From Maylandia zebra (Eukaryota; Chordata; Actinopteri; Cichliformes; Cichlidae): a DNA stretch of 64,000 bases. Positions 24,331-40,050 of the stretch are shown one piece after another. Below the pieces are notes generated by a model. That model saw only the letters and a list, made by a program, of their open reading frames with translations, searched no databases and was not told where the DNA came from. The DNA is taken from assembly GCF_041146795.1 (NCBI RefSeq), contig NC_135175.1:32302136-32366135 (forward strand), read 5' to 3'. The number at the start of each line of letters is the position of its first letter. The first letter of the stretch is position 1. Position numbers and translations under genes: made by a program.

Positions 24331-25882
24331 TAGTAGTTGCAGTTGCAACTCTTGCAATATGACAATATGAGGCATGCTTTTAGAAAATGTGTGTAAACAA
24401 TTGGGAAAAACTGTAATTGCAATGATCTCTTCGCAGTTATGTGGTTTACATCTAAGAAAAACAAACCAGGAAACCTCTCGGTTCAGTCGGCGTGGGCACG
24501 AAGCCGGAAACATTCCTGCATACTTGCGTAGCGAGAGCTACATGTTCCTTAGAAAACTAGGTGGCAAACATCAGGCAGCAGTTCTTGTTGTACAACCAGC
24601 TGTACAGTTTTTCTTTACATGTCTTTCTTTACATCGTTTCTCATAATGCTTTCATTTCATTATTTCCGTGTTCTCTGGCTCCTCCTGGAGTGTGGGAGCA
24701 GGCTATGTAGACAGTAATTATGGTCTTAGTACTAATTATCATTTTAAGCCAAAAATAAGTAAAATTAAATGTGACACAGTTCTGTTGTAATTAATTACCA
24801 TCCTCCCTTCTTTGATAGAGCTATTTGGACTGGATGCTATTCAGAGGTATTTAATACAGTTAGACACAACAACAACAATAATGATTGTTGTTGTTTTTCT
24901 TCAGCTAATTTATTATAGCTGAAATGTAAAGTTTAGTGGTTCAAATTAAAACCATGTATTTATGGAGCTGAACAGGGTAAATCCACTGATGTTCTGAAGA
25001 TCTCCACAGGAGAAATGTTGGTTTCGTTTGAGCACCGCATTTCAGTTGACATCAGATTTCTGTGATGCTTCAAAATAGAAAAGTATGAAAAGCATTTAAA
25101 TTGATTCTTCTTCTTCACTACTTACTGGTTTATTTTCTTGAGTTTTAGTTCATTTTTAAAAATTAATAATGCCTAACAATAAATCGCTGTTACCTTTTTT
25201 CTCCAGCAGGGGGTGCTGAAGTGACACTTTTTTACACATTGAGAAAAATAATCTTACAGTACAACATGACAACTAAATCATGGCCTGAATATTTTCTATG
25301 AAAAAGTAAAACAACCTCAGAGGGAATTCTCTTCCTCCTGTATCACACCTGCAGAAATGACCTTGCTTAGTATACAGTGTCTGCTTTACAGCACTGCAGT
25401 CAGACCAGGGGAATCTAACACGGGATTTTTATCCTACAGGTTAGACATTATACTGAGTCAGTAACATGCTCCACATTATACTGAAAAGGGCATTTCTATA
25501 GCTTTACCTCTTCAGCACCTGGTCAAGAGAACCCAGGCCAAGGCTAACAGCAACGCCAATATGAATGACATTCTGCCAAACACTCACCAAGCCTTAGACA
25601 GTGTCTGTGAAATGTTATAGAAACATTTCCTTTTTTGTGGTTCTTTTTATTCTTATTCACCCAACCATTTTTTGGGCAGCCGACCTCTTTGAACAGTTTA
25701 ATTATATGAACACTGTGAGCAGTTGTTGATTAACTTTCCATTAGTATGTCACAAAAATGTATTTAGATGAAGGGTGTGTTGTTTTTCACAGTGAACACGC
25801 TACGCTGGCGTAAGCAACAGAACCAGCTGGGTCAGATTTCACCATCACTGTTCACTCTGTTTGAACACTCAGGTAGTGTAGC

Positions 25883-29848
<3,966 letters not shown>

Positions 29849-30324
29849 CGCTGAACTTGTGCCGATGGCAAAGGGAAGGTCTACCATGAATGGTGAAACA
29901 CCTGACACCACCCAAGCAGACCCCAGCAGCTCTGCTTCAGCACTGAACTCTCTTAATGTGTTGGCTCTCTGTTTAGTAAAGCACAAACATTCATAAGTGA
30001 AAAACCTGCTAAAGACGACCTTCAAATGAGTTTCTTGGAGCCATAGAAACTCATACGCACTGAGGAGCAAGAACACTGAGACATTAATTTACTTTTTTTT
30101 CCATTTTGTTCGCGTCATATCCTAATGCTTGATTTTATCAAAGAAAAGTTTTCATTTTACAATCATAACCTAAATATTTTGACATGCCTCCCAGCTTCAT
30201 CTTGGACCCTTGAGCTTCGGGTGTGCAACAGAATAAATCTAAGGAGAAGAAATGAGCCTGACTCACAGAGGCAGCTTTGATTTGTCTGTGAAAACTGCTG
30301 ATAAGTTGAGTTTAGCTACTAACT

Positions 30325-30434
30325 CAGGGGTCGGCAACCCGTGGCTCTGGAGCCATGTGCAGACCTTTCACCTTTACATTGCAGCTCCCTATGGCTTTGG
30401 GAAATAAGTAATCATTTAAGTGTGCTGTAGACAT

Positions 30435-30467
<33 letters not shown>

Positions 30468-30860
30468 TTGTAGCTCAAAATATGCGTTACAAATGCCAGT
30501 GCCAAGGTAGGTATCCCCAACAGAATTTTTTTCCCCTGCATTAGGAGCGCACTCTGGGATGTCCAAATCTCAGACAAACACTAGCCCTCATTTTGTTTTG
30601 TTTTTAGTGCATAAACACTTCTTGTAATAACTTATTGGCCCTGAAATGTTGGTGTTACCTCCTTATACAGTAAAGTTAATGGGGAACTTTCCTACAAATA
30701 CAATACATCCTCAGTTTGTTGAAATAATCCTGTCCGATAACACGTGAGGAACAACAAATGCATAATTTTCTTGTAACAACAGCATGCCACAATTTTAGTT
30801 TGCTGCATGTATACTTTAAGTTCATTTGAAAAAGACTTTCAACGTAGCAGGTTTTTTATG

Positions 30861-30892
<32 letters not shown>

Positions 30893-31110
30893 TTTTACAG
30901 TGTTCTAAATGTTTAAAATGTTTTTGCTAAAATACATTTTCACAAGCAAGACATTAGCCTATTTTGTATACATAGTATAAAACTAAAAAACAATATATAC
31001 AGTGTTATCTTCATTTTATATGTCAAAAAACTTGCAGCTCCAGGTGTTTTCTCTGTTGTAGAAACCAGGTCCATATGGCTCTTTGAGTGTTAAAGGTTGC
31101 TGCCCCCTTG
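30325..31110. mobile_element. Non-autonomous hAT element in 3' UTR of gene C
   Basis: Ends caggggtcggcaacc and ggttgctgcccccttg are near-perfect inverts. Flanks are tactaact (30317-30324) and tactagct (31111-31118), an 8-bp duplication with one difference. The paralogous 3' UTR of gene B (gctactagctgag, about 22420) is an empty site. It includes a (GTT)n tract at about 30436-30466. The termini resemble hAT elements common in fish. Confidence 0.8.
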
Positions 31111-31472
31111 TACTAGCTGGTAGCTAACAAATATGTCTTCTACTGTGAAACGAAAAAATAATAATAAGCAATAGTTTTACACGATGTTAGCGATACTTTA
31201 GATTGAGACCATCAGGTGGGCACATGGCTGCTTTAGTTTTATTGTTGTTTTTATCTACATTTGTATTTTCATGTTTTATGCAGTTAAAACATAATTTATA
31301 ATTTATAATTCTAATTTTTAATTAAACTGATGTCCTGCACAGTGTTTACAGCCAGCAACAATTTTCAGTCCTTAATCTACTGAGATGAGGGTCAGTTTAA
31401 TTTAAGTGCAGCAGCAGTCATATCAAACTTGAAGATGATCATGTTTGCAGCTGTTTGATTCATCTGGTATTT

Positions 31473-31478
31473 AATAAA
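31473..31478 (+). promoter_or_regulatory. Polyadenylation signal of gene C (candidate)
   Basis: AATAAA in the same context as in gene B (tatttaataaac). Confidence 0.4.
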
Positions 31479-32789
31479 CTCAGAGAGGAGAACATCAAGC
31501 TGCTAGAAGAACCAAACATCTTAAAGTGGATTTATATTACATTTGGTGGATTTTTACAATAGCTTTCATGAAGTACTGCTGCACTCTGTGATGAAGAGGA
31601 GTCAAATATTGAATCTTTAATGGTAACAGAGGAATCAACACACTGGCCTCAGTTATATGTGTGTATAATGTGTGAGAAATAAAAAGTAAATAAACAACTT
31701 GACTAAAATATTAAGAACAATAATTTTTTCAGTGTATATTTAGCAGCTGAAGATGGTTTCTGCAAGAAGCAACATCTGTACATTTCTTCTGTAAAAGACG
31801 AACACAGTAACACACACAAACACAGAATTACTCCAAAATGTAGTTGAGGGAGGAACTACTGCAGTTTAGTAGCTAGCAGGCTAACATCCACATCTATTCA
31901 AAGAATTCATACTAAGCCTCATTTAATTGAAAACATCCAAAGTATTATCCTTCATATGTTAACCTGAAATACACCGTACCCTTTTGTTTGAGACAGATGT
32001 GTTATTGTTTTTTTTTTCATAGGCTAAATGTTTGCAATAGCAAACATGACACGCTTATGCTCATGTAAGAAGTGTGCCAACTGTTTAGTTCTACTGATGC
32101 AAATTCCTGAGTTTCTGGTGACATCCTAATCAGGAAAGAAAATGTACCTGACATGTTGCCAACAGCAGCTAAAACACTTAATCTTACTGAAAAGAGTGAA
32201 AGAGGAGCAGATGCCATGTCTGCATTTTCATAGGACACAGAGGTCTGATTCTGGCCTGTGTGATTGTATTTCTTATTACAGGATGAACAATGGAAGGTAT
32301 TCAACGACCAGTGGAGGTGAAATAAGCAGAGAACAGTTCATGGTGCTTATTGGTGAAACCTCTCAGTTCAGAGTGCGTGGGCACGGAGGCAGAAACATTC
32401 CTGCACTTACATAATGACAGCTACATGTACGCACGCTTTCTTAGAAAACTAGGAGGCAAACATCAGGCAGCAGTACTTGTTCTACAACCAGCTGATAGAG
32501 TTCACTGTAGACCCAAAACTGCTGTCTCAACTCAGGCTGTATAGTTTTTCTTTATATGTCATCATTTAAATGCTCTTATCATTTCCCATAATGCCGAGGC
32601 TTTGAAAACTTGCAAATGACACGTTAGAGTTTTCATTTCATTCATGTGGAGCTGAAATATTCTGATGTTCTCCACTGGAGAGTCAAGATCTTACATGGAG
32701 CTCCAGACTGAGAGCGACTGATGGTTATTTTGTATTTCTTCCTTTTCTGAATAAAAACATCAACAGCTGTCACCTTCTCACCAAGCTTC

Positions 32790-32875
32790 TTTCTCCTGGT
32801 CTTTCAGCTCATTCCAGGCTTGTGCAGGTCTACAATCTTGTCCTTGACGTCCTTTGACAGCTCTTTGTTTTTATT
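32790..32875 (-). repeat. Tc1 transposase relic
   Basis: tgtgcaggtctacaatcttg and ctttgacagctctttg match the start of Tc1-type transposase genes on the minus strand. Only this piece remains. Confidence 0.5.
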
Positions 32876-34064
32876 TATTTGATATGATGTAGATAAATGT
32901 TGTTACATTTTTTAGATATTTTTGTTAAATATTTTTAAAGGATATTTATTTAATAATTTTTAAAGTATAACACTAATCTTTGTTGGGGGGGGGGGGTTAA
33001 CCCGCAAAGGACTCTAGTTGAGCTACTAATGCAAAGAATTGAAAAAATATTAGATTGTCTGGTCTCTCTGTACATCTTGTAGTTATAAACTCATTATGCA
33101 GCTCTTTTGATCTGCTCTTGAAAGATTTTTAACTCGAATAAGGTAAAGAGATGTCAATTTTAAACTTAAATCATCGTTATGCAAAATCTCAAACTGATTT
33201 TCAGACATGCGTGATTGTTATTGAAATGTTGGCATTTCTGTGATGCTTCAAAATAGAAAAGTATGAGAAACATTTAATTAGATTAGATCTTCTTTGTCAT
33301 TTATTGGTTATAATTTCTTAAGTTTTAGTTCATTTTTTTAAAATAAAAAATAAAGAATGTCTAACAATAAGTCACTGTTACCTTTTGTTCTCCACCAGGG
33401 AGAAAGTGAAACTTTTTCACAATCTGATAAAATGATCTCTGATATTAGTCTGTGAAGGTGTTTCAAAATAATGTAAATCTTACAGTACAAAATGACAACT
33501 AAAACATGACCTGACTATTTTCAATGAAGGACTAAAACGACCTCAAAGGGAATTCTCTTCCTCCTGTATCACACCTGTACAAATGACCTTTTTCAGTTTA
33601 CAGTGTCTGCTTTAAAGCACTGCAGTCAGAAGAATCTAAAACAGGATTTTATCCTACAGGTTAGACATTATACCGAGTCAGTAACGTGCTCCGCATTAAA
33701 CTGAAAAAGGCATTTCTATGACTTACCTCTTCAGCACCTGGTCAAGAGAACCCAGGCCAAGACCAAGGCTAACATCACCTCCACAATATGAATGAAAATG
33801 TCTGTTTTCTGCACCATGACGTTCTGCCAAACACTCACCAAGCCTTAGACAGTATCTGTGAAATATTACAGAAATATTTCTCTTTTTGGTTCTTTTTGTT
33901 GATTAACTTTCCCTTAGTGTGTCACAAAAAAGTATAGATGAAGGGTGTGACATTTTTCACAGTGAATATGCTAACCTGCTGTTAGCAACCAAACAAGCTG
34001 GGTCAGATTTCACCGTTGCTGTTTACTTTTTGAACACTAACGTAGCTTGAAACATAGGAGGATC

Positions 34065-37000
34065 ATGGCTGGGATCAAATGTGTCGTGTTTTTGATGGTC
34101 CTGATTTTCCAGTGGACTCATGCAAGAGGAGGTGAGTGAGATGTTCTCTACACATGCTACCTTATTCCAGTATATTCCAGTATAAATCACGGATATGTGG
34201 TTTAGAAAACCAAACAACTCAGTGACTCTGAGTCAAACTTAAAAGCTCTCAGGGAAAACTCTCAGATCTAAATCTCAGAAATTATTGGTGTGTAGAGAAA
34301 CCTGTTTTTTATTTTCTTCTTTTTTTATCATCATTATTCAGTGAAGTAGGAATATGGTTTACACAATATTTGACTGTACATTAGTGAGATTTAATGAATC
34401 ATACACAGAAGCAAAATAGAAATAAAAAAAACGTCACTTTAATTGTATGAAGTTTATAATTAAAAGAAAACTGTAGTATGCATAACTGTCTGTAAGATTA
34501 TAGAGTCAAACTGTGACTGTAAGATATCCTAATGAATTGTGGTTTACATGAAGTACATCTGTTCTTAAACTTTAGAGACCTTTAAAGGATTGTAAGAAAA
34601 CCTGTTAGGATGGATTCCTGCATATCGCTAAAAATAAAACCTTGGAATATTTTCTCGTTGACGAGTCAGCAAACAGCTGTCACTGTCTGAGATTTGAAAT
34701 CTCTGACAACACACTTCACAGTGTTGTGTCTTCTTTCTTCAAAGATGTTTGTTTTTCATTTTCATGTTTCTTTACATGACTTTATTTAAAATATGTTGTT
34801 ATGTCTCAGTCTGGAGCCTTTAAAACATGCATGCATGTTTTAAAGGCTCCAGATACCTGATACATACCTGATACATACATCACATATGCATATGTGATGT
34901 ATGTATCAGGTATGTTTGTTTGTCATTAATCAAAATCATGTAAAATTAAAAAGTACTTTGTGATTCCTTTAGCTTTACATTAATCTAACAATAGTAACAA
35001 TAACACCATTAGACACTATTGTACCAGATATAACTTAAATTTGCTGTTAATACCACTGCAAATACATTACCGTTTTCTCATTTCCTGTTGCACTAAACTC
35101 TTTCTGTAGCATCCTCTGGTGTTGGGGACGTGGTGTCTGCATCTCTGCAACTCTTTAAAAGATCTTTTTTTTTTTTAAATATTTGCTTTATGACGAACTG
35201 AGGGGCAGCACTAAAGCTTAGTATGATATAAATAAGAAGAAATAAGAATGATATGAATTGTGAGCTAGAAAATAATCAAAATGAACACAATCAGTCCTGA
35301 GACAAGATTACCTTAACTGTTTTCATTTGACATCCTCCACAGAAAAACTCATTTCCACTTTACACTATGTATGAACACCCTAGTTGCCCTGTGGGTGGTC
35401 TTTAACCTTTCAGTCCTCTACCAGAACATATACAGTAGTGAAAAAGTGTTTGCCCCCTTCCTGATTTGCTAGTATTTTGCGTATCACACTTACATGTTTC
35501 ATCAAGCAAATCTTGGTATTAGACAAAGATCCAGGAGGTCACAAAAGAACCCAGAACAACATTAAAGAACAGCAGGCGTCAGTAATCTCAGTCAATGTCA
35601 GAGTTTTTGATTCAACAATAAGAAAGAGACTGGGCAAAATAACATACACTATCTCTCAAACGTGAGCACACCCTCCTCACATTTTTGTAAATATTTTATT
35701 CTATCTTTTCATGGGATAACAATGAAGATATGACACTTTAATACAATGTAAAGTAGTCAGTGTACAGCTTGTATAACAGTGCAAATTTCTCAAAATAACT
35801 CAACATACATTAATGTCTAAACTGCTGGTAACCAAAGTGAGTACACCCCTAAGTGACACCCCTAAGTGGGCGGTCGTGGCTCAAGAGTTGGGAGTTCGCC
35901 TCGTAATCGGAAGGTTGCCGGTTCGAGCCCCGGCTTGGACAGTCTCGGTCGTTGTGTCCTTGGGCAAGACACTTCACCCGTTGCCTACTGGTGGTGGTCA
36001 GAGGGCCCGGTGGCACCAGTGTCCGGCAGCCTCGCCTCTGTCAGTGCGCCCCAGGGCAGCTGTGGCTACAATGTAGCTTGCCATCACCAGTGTGTGAATG
36101 TGTGTGTGAATGGGTGGATGACTGGATGTGTAAAGCGCTTTGGGGTCCTTAGGGATGAGTAAAAGTGCTATATAAATACAGGCCATTTACCAAATTATTC
36201 CCATTTAGCTATTTTACCTCCCTGGTGTCATGTGACACGTTAGTTTACAAGGTCTCAGGTGTAAATTAGGGACAGGTGTGTTGAATTTGGTGTAATTGCT
36301 CTCACACTCTCTCAGACTGGCCACTGGAAGTTTAACCTGACACATCATAGCAAAGAATGCACTGAGGATCTGAAAAAATGAATTGATTCTCTGCATAAAG
36401 AGGCCTAGGCTAAAAGCATGTTGCCAACACCCTGAAACTGAGCTGCGGCACAGCAGCCAAGACTGTACAGAGGTTTAACAGGACAGGCTCCACTCAGGAC
36501 AAACCTCATCATGGTCGACCACAGAAGCTGAAAAAAAAGTGACTTCTAGTAAGCTGAACTTTTTTGATGTCTATCTTCTGGTTGTTTCAGATACTGAAGT
36601 GTCCTGTGTTTATATGGAGAACTGCACATTGCCATGCAGCTATGAGGGTGCTGATGTAGTCATTCACTGGCATCAGGTGTCAGCAGGAAATCTTCCCGTT
36701 CACTCATTCTTCCACAATCAAGACCAGCCAGGAAACTCGGCCCAGCGCTTCAAAGGCAGAGCATCAACCTTCAAGGACCAGATCTCCAGAGGAAACGCCT
36801 CAGTCCTGCTGACAGGAGCGAAGGTTCAGGATGAGGGCAGATATAGATGCTACACCAGCACCATCAATGGAAACATGGAGTCATTTATCAACCTAAAGGC
36901 AGATGGTATGAGACAAAAGAGATACATTTATTTAGTAATTCAGTTTTAAGTTGTTATACTTATTTGTCTATTCTGTTTTCCACTGAATAAAGTTTTACAT

Positions 37001-38210
37001 TTGTAACTCTGTGTTATGATTAGAAAGCAAGAGTGTAAAGTTATTTACTCAGGGTTAGTGGTCAACAGTCGTATATATGTAGATAACATACCTGACCAGG
37101 AGATGTAAACCTTATTCACACACTACAAAAACTCTAAATAGCTGTGAGTATGTGAAATGTTCAAACTGAGAACAGTAAAGAGATTTCTATTCCAAAAACA
37201 TGAAACGCAATATTTATTAGAGTTTGTAGCCAGTTACTAGTCTCAACATGAAAGATGTTCTGCTTCCAATAGTTCATTAACTATATTATTTCACTATATC
37301 ACTTCATTCTGTACAAATACCTGTCCCTCCGTTTTAAACTGCTATAGTCCAAATCCCTCCATAACGTTAGCAAAAGAATACAATTTTCTTTTCCTTTCTT
37401 GAAGCTCCAGTCCATAAAGTCGACGTTTACCAGGGAGAAAACAGGATCACCTGCAGGTCAGAGGGGATCTATCCAAAGCCTGTACTCACCTGGTCCACCA
37501 GCCCTCCATCCAGTCTGACTTTCAAAAACACCACCACAGTCAACCAGACTGAACAGCAGCTTTACAACATCAGCAGCTCTCTGATCCTTTCAGGCAGCGA
37601 TCACGATCTGAACTTCAGCTGCACCGTCAGCACGCGCAGAAACAGGAAGAGTGTAGCTTTTCTGAAAATGCGTAAGCAGTGATGAATGAAACTAATGCTT
37701 TAAGTGGAAATTTGTTATTAAACAGATTCAGTTTTTCAGTTGAAGATCATTGAAAAATGATAATTCATATGTACAGTAAATCTGCATAATTTTTAGATTG
37801 GAAAATTTCATAATGTGCTTTCATAAATATAAATTTTGTGTGTTTTTGTAATAATATTTCAGCTTCTCAAGATGTTCTTGAGTATGAGAACACAATCCCA
37901 TGCAGTCCATCAAACATTCAACTCTCAAATCTCATTTGGAGATTCAACCACAGTCAGCTCATCCTGAATGGGACTGTAACAAGCTACACAGTCTCAGAGA
38001 AATGGAAGCAGCATGTGAAGAAGCTTTCAGAGTCAGGCAGCCTCACACTACAGGACATATCTGCAGATCAGGAGGGAATCTACACATGTGAAGTCAATGA
38101 TGCTGAAGAGACAACAATAAGTCTCAGATCTGTGATGATTCATAAAGGTAAGGTAGCTTTTTCTCACACTTAAATGGTTAAGATTTTACTGGACAATACA
38201 ATACACTATG

Positions 38211-38271
<61 letters not shown>

Positions 38272-40050
38272 GAAATTCTGTTCACAATCTAGTTGCCCTG
38301 AATTTGATTGCTGCTGTTGTACTGAATTAGACTACATCCTGATGTGATGGGCAAAGGAATAAATCTTTATTTTTTTCTGGTGCATATTTCTAAAATATAG
38401 GACTCTCTTGTTGCAGTCAGGAATACGGTTCTCACTCCCATGCCTTTCTCTCTGACTTCAAATCTCTTCTAAAACTACAAAGTAAATTATTTAATAATTT
38501 TGAACAAAACCTCTGGCCCTGTCCAGAGTGTCTCACTTTACGTGGACCTATTTTTTTCCATCAATTCATCAATTAAATTCATTTTTTTCCACTTCTCTAA
38601 TTCAGAGTCATGAAGAAGTTAAAACCAAAAGACATTTAAGCTGACTCTGTTTCTTTCCGTTTCAGGTACCTCAGGATCTAGTTTAAGAAGAGTCATTGTA
38701 GTCACTGTCATTATAGCAGCAGCAGTAGCCTTCATAATTTATACATACAAAAAAGGTAAACAATCTCACTTTACTCCCCTGAAATTTATTTTGAAATTCT
38801 ATTGATTATGATGTTTTCTGGACTCAATTCCTCAAAGAAACAAGAACCACGACGTACAGACAAAGAAACTTATGTTTTTTTATTTGATTTGGTTTTTTAT
38901 GGGACTGTTTTTGTTTTTTTAAATCCATCCTGAGAGATTGGAGCTAAATGCCTCTTTCTGTTTCTTTCAGTTTTAGAATTTTTTGCCGTTATTGTAGCAA
39001 CTTTGTTTGTTGCTATTATGTTTAAACTACTAGCAGCAGTGGTCGTTAAGATGTATGGACGAGGAAGAGGTAAATGACTTTTTTTTTTCATCACTTTGCA
39101 ATTCATTTTGTTCAAGTCATTTCAACTGATTATGATGTTTCCTGGACCCGATTCCTTAGAACAGTGGTTCTCAAAGTTTTTACATCAGTCCCCACATTGC
39201 AGGAATAAATATTTTCACACCCCATCAAAACCAAACAGATGGACAGAAAAGCCTAGCTGCAACTTTATTTAGATAGTAAATTCTTTCGCAATAAATCCTT
39301 CAGTAATTTTTGTTTTAAACACACAACTTTCATTTCAAATAACTATTTATAACTTTTATCACTAGACTGCTTCATTAGTCTGCACCAATTCTTTAAAAAA
39401 GCAATATAAATAAATAAATGTTCACTTATACACGCGGCTGCAGCTTTTCAGCGGATGTGCAATTTTAATGTAACTGACACAATTTTTTTTTCCGCCGTAA
39501 AAGTGAATCCAATGTTAAACATTTGTTCCGCATGACGCTTCTGCCAGGTAAAATGCCCCCCACCTGTCAGAACTCTGCACCCCATCTGTGGGGTGCGCTA
39601 CACGCTTTCATAATCACTGCCCCAGAGCATCGAGAACAACGACGAAGAGACAGCAAAAAGGATACGTGAGTAAATCTTGTATGAACTACACCAAAAAATG
39701 AACTTGTTTGAAAACCGTATGATTATGAAGATACAACCAGATGTCTATAATCAGTCTAATGTAACTGCTGTTTAGTCAAAAATGATTTAATAGTGTGGCA
39801 GAGTAAAGCATCGTTCAGACAGAATATTTTATTAATTTCTAAGGAAGTTATGTAAGATGAGGCAAATTCAGATTGATGTGGTGTTTGTTTTGGACTGTAG
39901 AAGATTTCTCTTTGTTTGAACAACTGTATTCATTATAATTTATTTTTTAATATTATTGACAGTGCTAAACTTCAGCTAAATGGAAGCTCTAAAACCATCC
40001 AAGCACGCCCCGGTAAACGCACTGCTTTGGTCCGATGTGTAGTTCTGTGA
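34065..40050 (+). CDS. Gene D: hhla2-like IgV-IgC-IgV protein with two TM exons
   Basis: Predicted exons: 34065-34131, 36591-36905, 37405-37671, 37863-38147, 38666-38755, 38971-39069, 39626-39665, 39963-40050. All join in frame (416 residues with both TM exons). Signal peptide 1-22; IgV 23-127 (CVYMENCTLPC, VVIHW, DEGRYRCY); IgC 128-216 ([26 protein letters not shown]); third Ig 217-311 (TIPCSPSN, LIWRFNHS, SGSLTLQDISADQEGIYTC). This three-Ig order matches mammalian HHLA2. TM1 reads VIVVTVIIAAAVAFIIY and TM2 FFAVIVATLFVAIMFKLL. Each TM exon is a multiple of three with the same phase, so either, or both, could be used. A hAT element ends six bases before the next exon. A decayed tail exon lies near 38835 where the acceptor AG reads AA. 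Confidence 0.8.
34810..34853. repeat. 44-bp perfect palindrome
   Basis: The arms 34810-34831 and 34832-34853 are exact reverse complements with no spacer. Genes E and F have only one arm (tttaaaacatgcat) at the homologous place. Confidence 0.95.
34862..34915. repeat. 54-bp perfect palindrome
   Basis: The arms 34862-34888 and 34889-34915 are exact reverse complements with no spacer, eight bases from the previous palindrome. A tandem atacctgatacat repeat adjoins. Confidence 0.95.
35430..35655 (+). repeat. Tc1-type relic (first family)
   Basis: Begins cagtagtgaaaaagtgtttg, a typical fish Tc1 terminal repeat, and continues into a transposase-like part (caataagaaagagactgggc). It is truncated. 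Confidence 0.55.
35656..36535 (+). mobile_element. Tc1-type relic (second family) split by a SINE
   Basis: The left terminal region (gtgagcacaccctcctcacat ... gtgagtacacccct) is followed after the SINE by the transposase N-terminus: GCTTGCC-like linker, then ctgaggatctgaaaaaatg and ggacaggctccactcaggac, matching the SEDLKK...RTGSTQ block. It stops just before the IgV exon of gene D. Confidence 0.6.
35868..36192 (+). repeat. Full-length tRNA-derived SINE
   Basis: The tRNA-like head has a B box ggttcgagccc at 35920-35930. The body has cagagggcccggtggc, and the tail gtaaagcgctttggggtcc ... aggccatttacca. It is inserted within the Tc1 relic. It is not a tRNA gene: the cloverleaf continues into SINE body without a processing end. 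Confidence 0.75.
38214..38269. repeat. (CA)n microsatellite
   Basis: About 28 ac units in an intron of gene D. Confidence 0.96.
38971..39069 (+). other. Second transmembrane exon of gene D
   Basis: A separate phase 1-1 exon (99 bp) with its own acceptor tttctttcag and donor gaggtaaat. It encodes a hydrophobic helix followed by KMYGRGRG. The upstream intron (gattggagctaaatg) resembles that before the TM exon of gene C (ggttggagccaaatg). Confidence 0.65.
39162..39619. mobile_element. Non-autonomous hAT element abutting a splice acceptor
   Basis: Ends cagtggttctcaaag and (inverse) cagtgattatgaaag are imperfect inverted repeats. Flanks are ccttagaa (39154-39161) and ccccagag (39620-39627), a degenerate 8-bp duplication. 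The second flank copy contains the cag used as acceptor of the exon at 39626. Confidence 0.7.

Larger units (their letters stand above)
22115..25882. other. 3' flank of B and 5' flank of C
   Basis: The first part is the 3' UTR and flank of gene B, matching the 3' flank of gene C (for example the tttaataaac polyadenylation region). 23440-24610 matches 31680-32530 in patches. 25080-25880 is the conserved upstream block shared with D and E. 22860-23340 may be a solo LTR-like piece but its ends are unclear. An IS630/Tc-like relic lies at about 24190. Confidence 0.6.
29849..34064. other. 3' flank of C and 5' flank of D
   Basis: 3' UTR of C interrupted by a hAT element (30325-31110), then sequence matching the B-C spacer, then (33240-34060) the upstream block also found before C and E. 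A Tc1 relic lies at about 32790. No further gene seen. Confidence 0.6.

Noticed and set aside
35868-35945. Possible tRNA gene with a B box
   Set aside because: It is the head of a SINE that continues into a body and tail found elsewhere in the window.
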